Below, piece after piece: positions 7,980 through 15,005 of a stretch of DNA of 15,939 bases (positions within the stretch are counted from its first letter, which is position 1; each line of letters starts with the position of its first letter). The notes beneath the pieces were generated by a model that was not told the origin of the DNA, searched no databases, and saw only the letters and a program-made list of their open reading frames with translations. Location of the stretch: NCBI GenBank assembly GCA_035560935.1, contig DATMYQ010000348.1, forward strand, positions 1 to 15,939. The letters run 5' to 3'. This DNA is from DATMYQ01 sp035560935 (GTDB lineage Bacteria; Bacillota; Negativicutes; Sporomusales; Sporomusaceae). The position numbers and the translations under genes are program-made.

Positions 7980-8975
7980 TCAGGACTGGATTTGGCGCAA
8001 TATGCGTTCCACCGTGGAATCTAGAACTGACAGAATATCGTCCGTTGCATTTAAGAATTTGCAGCCAAAATGATTCTGATTTTCCCAGAGTACTTTTGCC
8101 ACTATTGCAAGACCGCCAAGTTCCGGTGGTAATTCCAGTTCAACCTGGGTGCCAACGTTTAACGGGTGAGCCGTTTGCACCATGATGCCCTCGCGGCTGA
8201 TATTTAATCCCATTGCTTCATACCGAACTTCTGTCCCGGTTATGATTTGCGCAATGTTGACGGGAGTGAAGATTTCGACCCGGGGCCATTGCCGACTTTC
8301 CAGGACAAGGGAAACTCCCTGTTCATATAGTGTTTTTTCCACCCAGGAGCGGTCCCAGGATAAGTTATCAATGTCTTCCATTATTTTTAATTCCAGCTGG
8401 AATTTGGCTTTGGTTTTCTCCAGTAAAAGTTCCGCATCCTGGGGATTGATGACGACAATACCATCTTCGTCACCCACGAGGATATCTCCGGGGTGGACAA
8501 CCACTCCACCGCAGGAAACCGGAACGTTTATTTCGCCCGGACCGTCTTTATAAGGACCCGCCGGCGTAATTCCCGCGGCGTAGATAGGAATATCCATTTT
8601 CTTCAGGGCACCGACATCACGCACGGCACCATCCACAACGAAGCCGCCCAGACCGCGTTTGCAGGCCCAAAGGGCCATGAGCTCACCCATAATGGAGTTG
8701 CTCAAATCGCCTTGGGCGTCAATTACCAGAATATCACCGGGACGCGCCAGGTCAAGCGCACGGTGCAGCATCAGGTTGTCGCCGGGGCGGGCTTTAATGG
8801 TAAAAGCCGGTCCCAGCAGCGGAACCTCGTTAAGCGGCCGTATTTTGGCGTCAAGACAAGACATCCGGTTCATATTATCCGCAATGTTGGCCACCGGCAG
8901 TCCGGCAAATCCATTGATCAGAGCTTGGGGAGGACGATTGATCTGGGGAAAGATGCGTAAACCAACGTTTGTCAT
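7980..8975 (-). CDS. RraA/HMG-CHA aldolase-like protein fused to a C-terminal PilZ (c-di-GMP binding) domain
   Basis: The 331-residue product has two parts. Residues about 20-180 form an RraA-like fold (the HMG/CHA aldolase family, which cleaves or decarboxylates 2-oxo-4-hydroxy acids). It has the family's catalytic signature DGAVRD with Arg119 and metal-ligand Asp120, then NVPVSCGGVVVHPGD at about 150-164. True RraA RNase E inhibitors lack this Asp, so an enzyme is more likely. After a linker, residues about 227-328 form a PilZ domain with both c-di-GMP motifs: RQWPR (Arg228, Arg232) and NISREG (258-263). The start is ATG 8975, with AAAGGAG (complement of 8984-8990) 8 bases upstream; the longer frame from 9002 has no such site. 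It sits 27 bases after the dehydrogenase gene. Allosteric control of the aldolase by c-di-GMP is my inference. Confidence 0.85.
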   Translation of the reverse strand: MTNVGLRIFPQINRPPQALINGFAGLPVANIADNMNRMSCLDAKIRPLNEVPLLGPAFTIKARPGDNLMLHRALDLARPGDILVIDAQGDLSNSIMGELMALWACKRGLGGFVVDGAVRDVGALKKMDIPIYAAGITPAGPYKDGPGEINVPVSCGGVVVHPGDILVGDEDGIVVINPQDAELLLEKTKAKFQLELKIMEDIDNLSWDRSWVEKTLYEQGVSLVLESRQWPRVEIFTPVNIAQIITGTEVRYEAMGLNISREGIMVQTAHPLNVGTQVELELPPELGGLAIVAKVLWENQNHFGCKFLNATDDILSVLDSTVERILRQIQS

Positions 8976-9002
8976 ACTGGTTGCTCCTTTCGTAATTAGC
9001 AA

Positions 9003-9962
9003 TTATTTTGTGACCACATGGTCGGGGGACATTCCGTTCTCAATTTTGGTAATATTAGCAAAGGATGCGGCCAGTAACCGTTTGAGAACGTCCCGGGTAC
9101 CTCCGCCGACATGCGGTGTCGCCAAAACATTATCCAATTCCAACAAAGGGTTATCCGGGCTGAGGGGTTCGCAGGCCCAGGAGTCAATACCGGCACCGAG
9201 GAGTTGGCCTTGTTTTAGGGCTGTTGCCAATGCCGGCTCATCAACAATATTGCCGCGGGCCAGGTTAATCAGCAATGCGTTCGGTTTCATCAGGCGTAGT
9301 TCCTCGGCACCAATCATGTTTCTGCTTTCCGGCGTCAGGGGGATATGGAGGCTGACAATATCAGCGGCGGCCAACAATTCACTCAGTGGGGCGTAAACAA
9401 TGTCAAGTTTGCTTTCTTCGTCGGCAGGTAGACGGTTTCGGTTGTAGTAAATAACCTTGGCGCCAAAGGCGGTGGATAATTGTGCCACTTTTCTTCCAAT
9501 GGTGCCCATACCCACAATACCGTGAATTTTGCCGCTGATCTCAAACATGTGAGGGCGATGTTCCCACATCAGCCAGTGGCCCCGTTTCGTTTCACGATCC
9601 AGAAATGACAGTTTACGATAAAGACTTAAAATCATTCCCAGGGTCATTTCGGCGACACTGGTCGCATTGGCGCCGGGGGTGTTGGACACAATGATGCCTT
9701 TTTCTGTTGCACTCGCTACGTCAATATTGTCATAACCGCTGCCGGTTTTTTGGATAAACTTCAAACAGGGAGCTTTATCCATTATTTGACGGCTAATGGG
9801 AAAAATGGCGGTGATGAAGTACTGGGCAGAGCGCAGACGGGTATCTTGCTGATGCTGGTCAAGCTCGTTCCAGTAGAAGATTTCATTGGAGCCTTTGAGA
9901 CTGTCGATCATTTTGCGGATTTCTGGAGACGTGTTTTCAAAATAGATTACTTTTGGCGCCAT
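9003..9962 (-). CDS. D-2-hydroxyacid dehydrogenase, NAD(P)-dependent
   Basis: The 319-residue protein belongs to the D-isomer-specific 2-hydroxyacid dehydrogenase family (phosphoglycerate, glyoxylate/hydroxypyruvate and D-lactate dehydrogenase relatives), which interconverts 2-oxoacids and D-2-hydroxyacids with NAD(P)H. The Rossmann signature GMGTIG is at residues 151-156. The catalytic trio is Arg236 (LARG), Glu265 (WACEP) and His284 (TPHVGG), all present. Its length is that of the simple two-domain family without the ACT regulatory domain of biosynthetic SerA. GAGGAG (complement of 9973-9978) precedes ATG 9962. It is followed by the RraA-PilZ and BASS genes with short gaps, suggesting a hydroxyacid or oxoacid pathway. 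The exact substrate cannot be read from the sequence. Confidence 0.88.
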   Translation of the reverse strand: MAPKVIYFENTSPEIRKMIDSLKGSNEIFYWNELDQHQQDTRLRSAQYFITAIFPISRQIMDKAPCLKFIQKTGSGYDNIDVASATEKGIIVSNTPGANATSVAEMTLGMILSLYRKLSFLDRETKRGHWLMWEHRPHMFEISGKIHGIVGMGTIGRKVAQLSTAFGAKVIYYNRNRLPADEESKLDIVYAPLSELLAAADIVSLHIPLTPESRNMIGAEELRLMKPNALLINLARGNIVDEPALATALKQGQLLGAGIDSWACEPLSPDNPLLELDNVLATPHVGGGTRDVLKRLLAASFANITKIENGMSPDHVVTK

Positions 9963-10001
9963 GGTCAGTCAGCTCCTCTTTAAATTATGGAATGGTTTTT
10001 G

Positions 10002-10010
10002 AGTATATAC
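10002..10010 (-). promoter_or_regulatory. Possible internal -10 or operator site upstream of the dehydrogenase gene
   Basis: The minus strand reads GTATATACT here, in the 68-base gap between the MCP stop and the dehydrogenase start. It includes a TATACT -10-like hexamer. There is no good -35 hexamer at the usual spacing. The same 9-mer occurs at 95-103 upstream of the AEP operon. It could be a weak internal promoter, a shared regulator site or chance. Confidence 0.25.
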
Positions 10011-10030
10011 ATTGTAACGGCTCGGGTTGG

Positions 10031-11998
10031 CTAAATTTTGAACATGGTGACGAGAGACTGAAGGTTGCCGGCCATTTTGGACAGGTCCACGCTGGCCGCG
10101 GCAATGGATTCAATAGAAGCCGACTGTTCTTGTGTCGCGGCAGATATCGACTGGGTTCGTCCGGCGGTGGATTTGCTGATCCCGGAAATCCCGCTGACTA
10201 AATCGGCGATTTGCTGGCTGCCGCTGGTCATTTGTTCAATGGCGGCAGAAATGTCGCGAATTTGGTCGGATACCTGCTCAATCAGTTCCGCAATTTCAGT
10301 AAAGGATTGTCCCGCTGCCTGGGCTACCTCGCTTCCCTTCCGTACCTCGCTGGTTCCTTCGTCCATGGACAATACCGCTTTGTCGGTATCATTGCGAATT
10401 TCACCGATCAGGGTGCCGATTTCTTTTGCGGCTTGTTGTGACTGTTCGGCCAAGTGGCGCACTTCTTCCGCCACCACGGCGAAACCGCGGCCTTGTTCAC
10501 CGGCCCGGGCTGCTTCAATAGCGGCGTTTAAGGCTAACAGATTCGTTTGACCGGCAATTCCCGAGATGGTATCAATGATTTGGCCAATTTCCTGTGAACG
10601 TTCTCCAAGTTTGGCGACCAGCTGCGTAGAATTAGCCACCGATTTTTCGATTGCCGTCATCTGATTGGTGACGATTTCCACCGCCTTACCGCCTTCACGG
10701 GCCGCGTTGGAGGTTTTTTCAGCAGTGGCGGAAACGTGGCTGCTGTTTGCTGCAATTTGCTGAATACCTGCTGACATTTGCTCCACGCTGGTCATAGTAT
10801 CATCTACTGCCTGTGCCTGCAAAATGGTACCGTCAGCCACTTCCGCCACTGCGTGAGTGGTTTGCATTGCCGTTTGCGACAATTGGTCGGTGTTGGCAGT
10901 GAGCTCTTCCGAGGAAGCGGACAGGATTTCGCAGGATTCCTGGACTTTCTTGATGGTTTGCTGGAAATTTCCGATGGTGGCAGATAGGGCGCGGGTAAGC
11001 AATCCGATTTCATCACGGCTGTTTGATTCAATCCGGACAGTTAAATCTCCGTCGCCGATTTTAACCACTTCTCTGGCGACATGCTCAAGCGGACGCAGGG
11101 TTTTCACCATGAAAATCCAGGAAATCAGGCCGATGACCAGCAATACGACAATGAGTGTGATTGCCATAGCCGTTAAACTTTGGTAAAAACCACTTTTGAA
11201 TTCCTGGAGGGGAAGACTCAGAACGACGAACCAAGGGGTATTGGGAACAGGCAGGGAAAGTGCCAAAGTTTCTCGTCCGGATAAATCGGAGTAGGAAAAT
11301 AAGTGGCCGGAATTATTTTTTATCGCAGCCATGACGGTTTCTTTCTGCTTGTTATCTTCTTTTACCAATTCTTTGTTGGTATGTGCTACCAGCGATCCAT
11401 CCTGGTCAATAATCGCTGCCGTGCCGGTTGAACCAATTTTCAAATGAGTTAAGAACCGTTGTAATGTTTCCAGTGAAATGGATTGGGCGACGAAACCGGC
11501 CATTTTGCCGTCGGCCGCTTTGACCGGCGAGGTGACGATCACAGAAGGTATACCGGAGGCGCGGTTGATCAAAACCTCACTGATATGTGACTGCTGATCC
11601 TGCATGGTGTTTTTATAAAATGCGCGGTCGGCGACGGAGCCGCCAATGCTCTTTGGATCAAAAGGCGCTGTGGCGAAGCGGGTACCCTGCGGGCTGATAA
11701 AAACTAGGCGATCGGCACCCCAGGTGGTTGCGAAATAGGTATTGAGTTTGGCCTGAACGCGTGTTGCGTCACCGGATTTCAAGTCATCATCCTTACCGAA
11801 AAAATCACCGCTTTTAGTGAACGCACCAAACAATTCGCTGACTTCACCGGCCAGTTGTGCGGCCTGTGTGCTCATGTTCATCTGGGCTTCGCTTAATGCG
11901 CGATGGTAAAGAATGAATAGGCCGACGCCGCTGACGGCGGATCCGGTGAGCAGAATAGCAACCATAAGAGAAGTGATTACTTTAGTTTTGATTGACAT
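10031..11998 (-). CDS. Methyl-accepting chemotaxis protein with dCache-type sensor
   Basis: This 655-residue transmembrane chemoreceptor signals through CheA/CheW to the flagellar motor. It has transmembrane helix 1 at about 7-31, an extracytoplasmic double-Cache-like sensor at about 35-270, transmembrane helix 2 at about 273-297, HAMP at about 298-350, and a long cytoplasmic coiled-coil signalling domain. The signalling tip is the conserved QTNLLALNAAIEAARAGEQG segment around residues 484-503. The sensor carries DRAFY at 124-128 rather than a complete amino-acid-binding dCache motif, so the ligand is unknown. ATG 11998 is the start because AAAGGAG (complement of 12008-12014) lies 9 bases upstream and a classic N-terminal signal anchor follows. 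An in-frame extension to 12214 would run through the riboswitch and is rejected. No C-terminal CheR-tether pentapeptide is seen. Confidence 0.95.
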   Translation of the reverse strand: MSIKTKVITSLMVAILLTGSAVSGVGLFILYHRALSEAQMNMSTQAAQLAGEVSELFGAFTKSGDFFGKDDDLKSGDATRVQAKLNTYFATTWGADRLVFISPQGTRFATAPFDPKSIGGSVADRAFYKNTMQDQQSHISEVLINRASGIPSVIVTSPVKAADGKMAGFVAQSISLETLQRFLTHLKIGSTGTAAIIDQDGSLVAHTNKELVKEDNKQKETVMAAIKNNSGHLFSYSDLSGRETLALSLPVPNTPWFVVLSLPLQEFKSGFYQSLTAMAITLIVVLLVIGLISWIFMVKTLRPLEHVAREVVKIGDGDLTVRIESNSRDEIGLLTRALSATIGNFQQTIKKVQESCEILSASSEELTANTDQLSQTAMQTTHAVAEVADGTILQAQAVDDTMTSVEQMSAGIQQIAANSSHVSATAEKTSNAAREGGKAVEIVTNQMTAIEKSVANSTQLVAKLGERSQEIGQIIDTISGIAGQTNLLALNAAIEAARAGEQGRGFAVVAEEVRHLAEQSQQAAKEIGTLIGEIRNDTDKAVLSMDEGTSEVRKGSEVAQAAGQSFTEIAELIEQVSDQIRDISAAIEQMTSGSQQIADLVSGISGISKSTAGRTQSISAATQEQSASIESIAAASVDLSKMAGNLQSLVTMFKI

Positions 11999-12094
11999 GT
12001 TGTACAGCTCCTTTAAGTGATGAAATAAATGATAGTTTTTTAGTGACGGTAAGCATGGCGTCTCGATCATGACTTGCGACTTCTGAAAATAGGC

Positions 12095-12141
12095 AAAACA
12101 AAAAGACCTGGCGAAATGACAGGTTTGGTACCTTTTCCAGG
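12095..12141 (-). terminator. Candidate riboswitch expression platform (terminator-like hairpin with U-tract)
   Basis: Immediately downstream of the aptamer the minus strand has ACCTG and CAGGT arms (12120-12124 and 12106-12110), or alternatively CCTGG (12137-12141) pairing CCAGG (12107-12111). Both are followed by TCTTTTTGTTTTG. The same CCTGG can instead pair with CCAGG inside the 3' strand of the aptamer (12146-12150). These mutually exclusive pairings suggest transcriptional control, with ligand binding favouring the terminator. The individual stems are only about five base pairs, so the direction of control is uncertain. Confidence 0.5.
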
Positions 12142-12216
12142 GCAGCCTGGCAGTCATCGACAATTGTCCTAAGACCCATGGCTTTGCGTCCTTACTTTTC
12201 AGTAAGTTTGCCAAAT
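12139..12216 (-). ncRNA. Cyclic di-GMP-I (GEMM) riboswitch aptamer
   Basis: Read on the minus strand, this leader carries the hallmark order of the GEMM-I class. First is GGCAAAC (12206-12212), then a hairpin with CTTACT/AGTAAG arms and a GAAA tetraloop (12191-12206). Next comes the highly conserved GACGCAAAGCC (12180-12190). A second helix (about 12152-12176) follows with inner GAC/GTC pairing and a CTTAGG-containing internal loop where the tetraloop receptor belongs. The closing strand is GCCAGGCTGCC (12141-12151). GGCA (12209-12212) pairs with TGCC (12141-12144) to close the aptamer. It lies about 140 bases before the MCP start, a usual target for this class. The class binds c-di-GMP; recognition here is by eye from the conserved bases. 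Confidence 0.88.
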
Positions 12217-12247
12217 GTTCATTTTAAGTTGTAGAAGTGTTTTGGCG

Positions 12248-12253
12248 ATTATA
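12248..12253 (-). promoter_or_regulatory. Candidate -10 element of the riboswitch-MCP transcript
   Basis: The minus strand has a perfect TATAAT at 12248-12253, about 35 bases upstream of the first conserved aptamer bases, which is a sensible distance for a transcription start near 12241. The -35 region is poor (no TTGACA-like hexamer at 16-18 bases). No motility-sigma-factor pattern (TAAA...GCCGATA) is visible. Confidence 0.45.
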
Positions 12254-12511
12254 ATAACAGGTGATCCTGTATCCAGATAATAACCCAATAGTGTCGGGCG
12301 GGTCAATAAATGTTAACGAGTGTTAACATGAACGGTAGACAATTAACGTAGCCACTGTTTTTGATAGCGTAAATTTCTTGCTATTGATGGAATTTACGCT
12401 AATACAATGAAGGTTTGAAATAAAACAAAATTAATGTAATGTAAAATTTGCAAAAAAATGAAAAATTTTTAAGCGGCGTTTTTATGCAAGATGGGGTGAA
12501 TATAAAATAGT
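12254..12511. other. Gene-free AT-rich intergenic region with inverted repeats
   Basis: No plausible gene is seen between the MCP leader promoter and the terminator at 12512. Two perfect inverted repeats stand out. ATGTTAAC/GTTAACAT (12310-12317 and 12322-12329, 4-base spacer) also forms two direct TGTTAAC copies 10 bases apart. TAGCGTAAATT/AATTTACGCTA (12365-12375 and 12391-12401, 15-base loop) is the second. The stretch 12400-12470 is strongly A-rich. Both repeats lie upstream of the MCP promoter and could bind regulators. Confidence 0.5.
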
Positions 12512-12554
12512 AAACCCTCGGCAACCGGGTTCCGTTCCTTGTTGCCGAGGGTTT
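12512..12554 (-). terminator. Intrinsic terminator of the HxlR-AsmA unit
   Basis: A perfect 14-base-pair stem (12512-12525 with 12541-12554, core CCCTCGGCAAC) encloses a 15-base loop, 52 bases past the stop codon of the minus-strand AsmA-like gene. The T-run is short on both strands (three to four), but stem strength and position support termination. Confidence 0.78.
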
Positions 12555-12606
12555 TATCCATTGCGGTCTATGATGTTTGCTATGGCACTGTTCTCAGGAA
12601 GATAAG

Positions 12607-14562
12607 CTATTTCAGAATGTTTTGCAGCGCTTTTTTGAGTTCCTTTTGCAGTTCTTTTTGCAGCTCCGTTTTTATTTCGGCTTCACTAGTCGGTAGATTA
12701 TACTGCTGTAACTGGGACATGATATCCTGGCTCAGGCGTTCTGGATAAAAAGTTCCAAAACTGGTCTGCAGAACCAGATTACTGACCTCTGTCTCAGCTG
12801 ATCCCTGTTTGATAAAATCGCCGCTCAAACGTTGGAAGGGGATGCCGTAAGCGTGGCCATTGGTAATGACGAATCCGCCCTGAACCAACGCGGCGGCCGC
12901 ATTACCGTTGGCTGTTCCGGAAAAGGATAAGGGCCCGGAGACGTCCCGCGTTGTCAGGCGGGAACTGTTCAGGCCGTTGCCTGAAATGTACAAAACGTAC
13001 TGTTCGGCAGCAGGGTCGATGGTCCCACTGCCGGAAACGAAGCCGTCGGTAGTGGCGCCGTTGGCGGAATGCAGTTGCAAGGTTTGGCCTACATAGGAAA
13101 AGGAACCATCGATGCCACTGACGGTTATATCGCTGAATTGCAGGCTTCCCAGGGAGAAATCACCGGATACTGCCGGTGCCTGGGCCGGTCCGGTGATGCT
13201 GACCCGCGCAGACAAAGAACCACCGGTGCGCAGGCTGGGAAGGATGGCTGCCGGATCAGCGCCGGACATGTAAACGGCAATATCCAGTGTTGCGGCCTCG
13301 TCCGCAGGTATGAAAATTTGTCCGGCAGCGGTGATTGGCTGACCTTTGTAAATGCCCTGGCAACCAGAAAGTTGCAGTAGATTACCTGGATTATCGGCAT
13401 AGGAAAAAGTGCCGCTGATGTTACTGACGCTGAGCGTACCGGAATGCAGGCTGTTCAGAGAAAACTGGCCATTAACGACAGGAGCCAGAACGGAACCGGA
13501 GACGACAGCCTGAGCAGTCAGTGGGCCGCTGGCTTGCAGTTCCGGAAACAGCGCCGCCGGATCGCCGCTGGGCATCTGAACGGAAAAATCCAATGCAGTG
13601 ATATCGTCCGGGGTGATAAACACCTTGCCGGCAGCAGTGACCGGCTGTTCACGGTATCGCGCTTGGACGTCGGAAAAAAACAGGGCGGTTTCCTGTTTTT
13701 CAAAACGGGCGCTGCATTGGGTTAAACGCAGGGAACCGGTGGTCGTGACGCCGGATAAGCGCCCGGATAATGATTGTAACTGCGGATTGCCGGACGTATC
13801 TTTACTTAAACGGAGATTTAAGTCATCCAGGCGGCCACTGGTTAGTTGCACCGGATGGGTGTTGCCGGTCAAACCCAACTTTGTCAGATCAAGCCCTTGG
13901 GCAGAAAGTGACAGCACAGAGTTTTCCGGAGCCCCCCATTGGCCGTCGATTTGGATCGGGGTCTGGTCCAGGAGTCCGGCAAGAGCCAGTCCCAACTGAT
14001 TTGTCTGGCGGCAATCCAGTTGCCCCTCGATTTGATTGACGGTTTTTGTGAAAAAAGGTGTTTCCAGATATAACTTACCATCCTGGACTTCGATGACAGA
14101 AGAAAAGGTGTTGGCGTCGGTCGGTTGGCTTTTTAACAAATTTGTCCAGTTTAAACGATCCTGCTGGTAGATAAGGTTAATTTCCGGGTGTTTCATGACA
14201 ACGCGGGTAATCAACTGTGGTCCCAGCTGTCCTTTTAGCAGGTCGCTCCAATTGTAACGGATTTGAACCTGTGCGTTTTTGAGCAATATTTTGCCGGAGG
14301 CGTCAATCAATTGAACCTGATTGGCTTCCACTGAACCCAGCAGGGAAAGGTCGATGCTTTCCACCATGATTTGTCCGTTGAGGGTTTCGTTGATTCGTAT
14401 CAGCAAGGACTGCTCGGCACTTTGTTTAACTTTGTCGGCGGCAAATAGAAATAAGCCGGAACCGGCCAGCAGTGCTATAGTCAAAAAGATTAGCAGAATT
14501 TTTTTAATATGGTGCTTTATATTCGTGGCAATTGCCGGGGATGGTTGATGATGATCACTCAT
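12607..14562 (-). CDS. AsmA-like envelope protein with internal tandem repeats
   Basis: This 651-residue protein has a short cytoplasmic N terminus, one membrane anchor at about residues 20-42, and a long beta-rich extracytoplasmic region. Its opening after the anchor (ESIDLSLLGSVEANQVQLID) is the pattern of AsmA/TamB-type proteins, which act at the envelope of diderm bacteria and are linked to lipid transfer and outer-membrane assembly. Two clear repeats start at about residues 308 and 410 (VTAAGKVF and ITAAGQIF), period 102 residues, each ending in a GTFSY/GSFSY block. A third degenerate copy follows. The C terminus is a charged amphipathic tail rich in Lys, Glu, Leu and Gln. GGAGG (complement of 14571-14575) precedes ATG 14562. 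The gene starts 20 bases after the HxlR gene. The precise function is unknown. Confidence 0.75.
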   Translation of the reverse strand: MSDHHQPSPAIATNIKHHIKKILLIFLTIALLAGSGLFLFAADKVKQSAEQSLLIRINETLNGQIMVESIDLSLLGSVEANQVQLIDASGKILLKNAQVQIRYNWSDLLKGQLGPQLITRVVMKHPEINLIYQQDRLNWTNLLKSQPTDANTFSSVIEVQDGKLYLETPFFTKTVNQIEGQLDCRQTNQLGLALAGLLDQTPIQIDGQWGAPENSVLSLSAQGLDLTKLGLTGNTHPVQLTSGRLDDLNLRLSKDTSGNPQLQSLSGRLSGVTTTGSLRLTQCSARFEKQETALFFSDVQARYREQPVTAAGKVFITPDDITALDFSVQMPSGDPAALFPELQASGPLTAQAVVSGSVLAPVVNGQFSLNSLHSGTLSVSNISGTFSYADNPGNLLQLSGCQGIYKGQPITAAGQIFIPADEAATLDIAVYMSGADPAAILPSLRTGGSLSARVSITGPAQAPAVSGDFSLGSLQFSDITVSGIDGSFSYVGQTLQLHSANGATTDGFVSGSGTIDPAAEQYVLYISGNGLNSSRLTTRDVSGPLSFSGTANGNAAAALVQGGFVITNGHAYGIPFQRLSGDFIKQGSAETEVSNLVLQTSFGTFYPERLSQDIMSQLQQYNLPTSEAEIKTELQKELQKELKKALQNILK

Positions 14563-14582
14563 TGGATCGCCCTCCGCAGTAC

Positions 14583-14954
14583 TTAACGATTTTTTTGTAG
14601 AGGAAGTGATTCGTTGGTATTGGAAAATTCTTCAGCGTAGTCACGCCCCCACTGGCACATAGTTGCCAGGATCGGCAACAGGCTGCGTCCGGACGGTGTC
14701 AGAGAATATTCGACTTTCGGCGGGATTTGTGCGTATACGAGCCGGGATATCAGGCCGTCATCCTCCAATTCCCGCAATTGCTGCGTCAGCATTTTTTGTG
14801 TGACATGAGGCAGTGAACGCCGTAAAGCACTGAAACGAAGGGTTTCTTCGCCAAGATGCCAAAGAATCAAAACTTTCCATTTGCCACCAATCAAATCTAA
14901 CGTCAGTTCCATAGCGCACTGATATTCCATATCTTTGAACTTAAGCATAATCAT
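14583..14954 (-). CDS. HxlR-family winged-helix transcriptional regulator
   Basis: The 123-residue product is a MarR-like HxlR/YodB regulator that binds DNA as a dimer. The segment MELTLDLIGGKWKVLILWHL, then LPHVTQKMLTQQLRELEDDGL (recognition helix) and VEYSLTPSGRSLLPIL (wing) match the family closely. Cys13 lies where HypR/YodB/CatR-type members carry their redox-sensing N-terminal cysteine, so sensing of electrophiles or disulfide stress is plausible. The start is set at ATG 14954, close behind AAGGAGAGG (complement of 14957-14965). ATG 14948 is also possible, while ATG 14975 precedes the ribosome binding site and is rejected. It is divergent from the flavoprotein gene, a common regulator-target layout, and probably co-transcribed with the AsmA-like gene. 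Confidence 0.92.
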   Translation of the reverse strand: MIMLKFKDMEYQCAMELTLDLIGGKWKVLILWHLGEETLRFSALRRSLPHVTQKMLTQQLRELEDDGLISRLVYAQIPPKVEYSLTPSGRSLLPILATMCQWGRDYAEEFSNTNESLPLQKNR

Positions 14955-15005
14955 AACCTCTCCTTTTTTGGTCATTAGCGTGGATCGAACGGGAGAAACG
15001 CGAAA

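Noticed and set aside
7980..8975. Annotation as RraA, regulator of RNase E activity
   Set aside because: The DGAVRD signature retains the metal-binding Asp of HMG/CHA aldolases that the E. coli RNase E inhibitor lacks, and the genomic context is metabolic.
8659..9396. Long plus-strand open frame of 245 codons
   Set aside because: It lies antisense to the RraA-PilZ and dehydrogenase genes, whose motifs are unambiguous; the antisense translation has no recognisable domain and no ribosome binding site.
10065..10550. Plus-strand open frame of 161 codons within the chemoreceptor
   Set aside because: It is a shadow of the highly conserved MCP signalling domain on the other strand.
11999..12214. 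In-frame N-terminal extension of the MCP reading frame to 12214
   Set aside because: The extension runs through the conserved riboswitch aptamer and terminator-like region, lacks a ribosome binding site, and would place 72 non-homologous residues before the signal anchor. ATG 11998 has a good AAAGGAG site.
12254..12511. Inverted repeats considered as mobile-element or MITE ends
   Set aside because: The arms are short, differ from each other and are not flanked by target-site duplications that I can see, so regulatory sites are a simpler reading.
13598..13999. Plus-strand open frame of 133 codons within the AsmA-like gene
   Set aside because: It is antisense to the repeat-containing AsmA-like protein, has no start signal and shows no motif.
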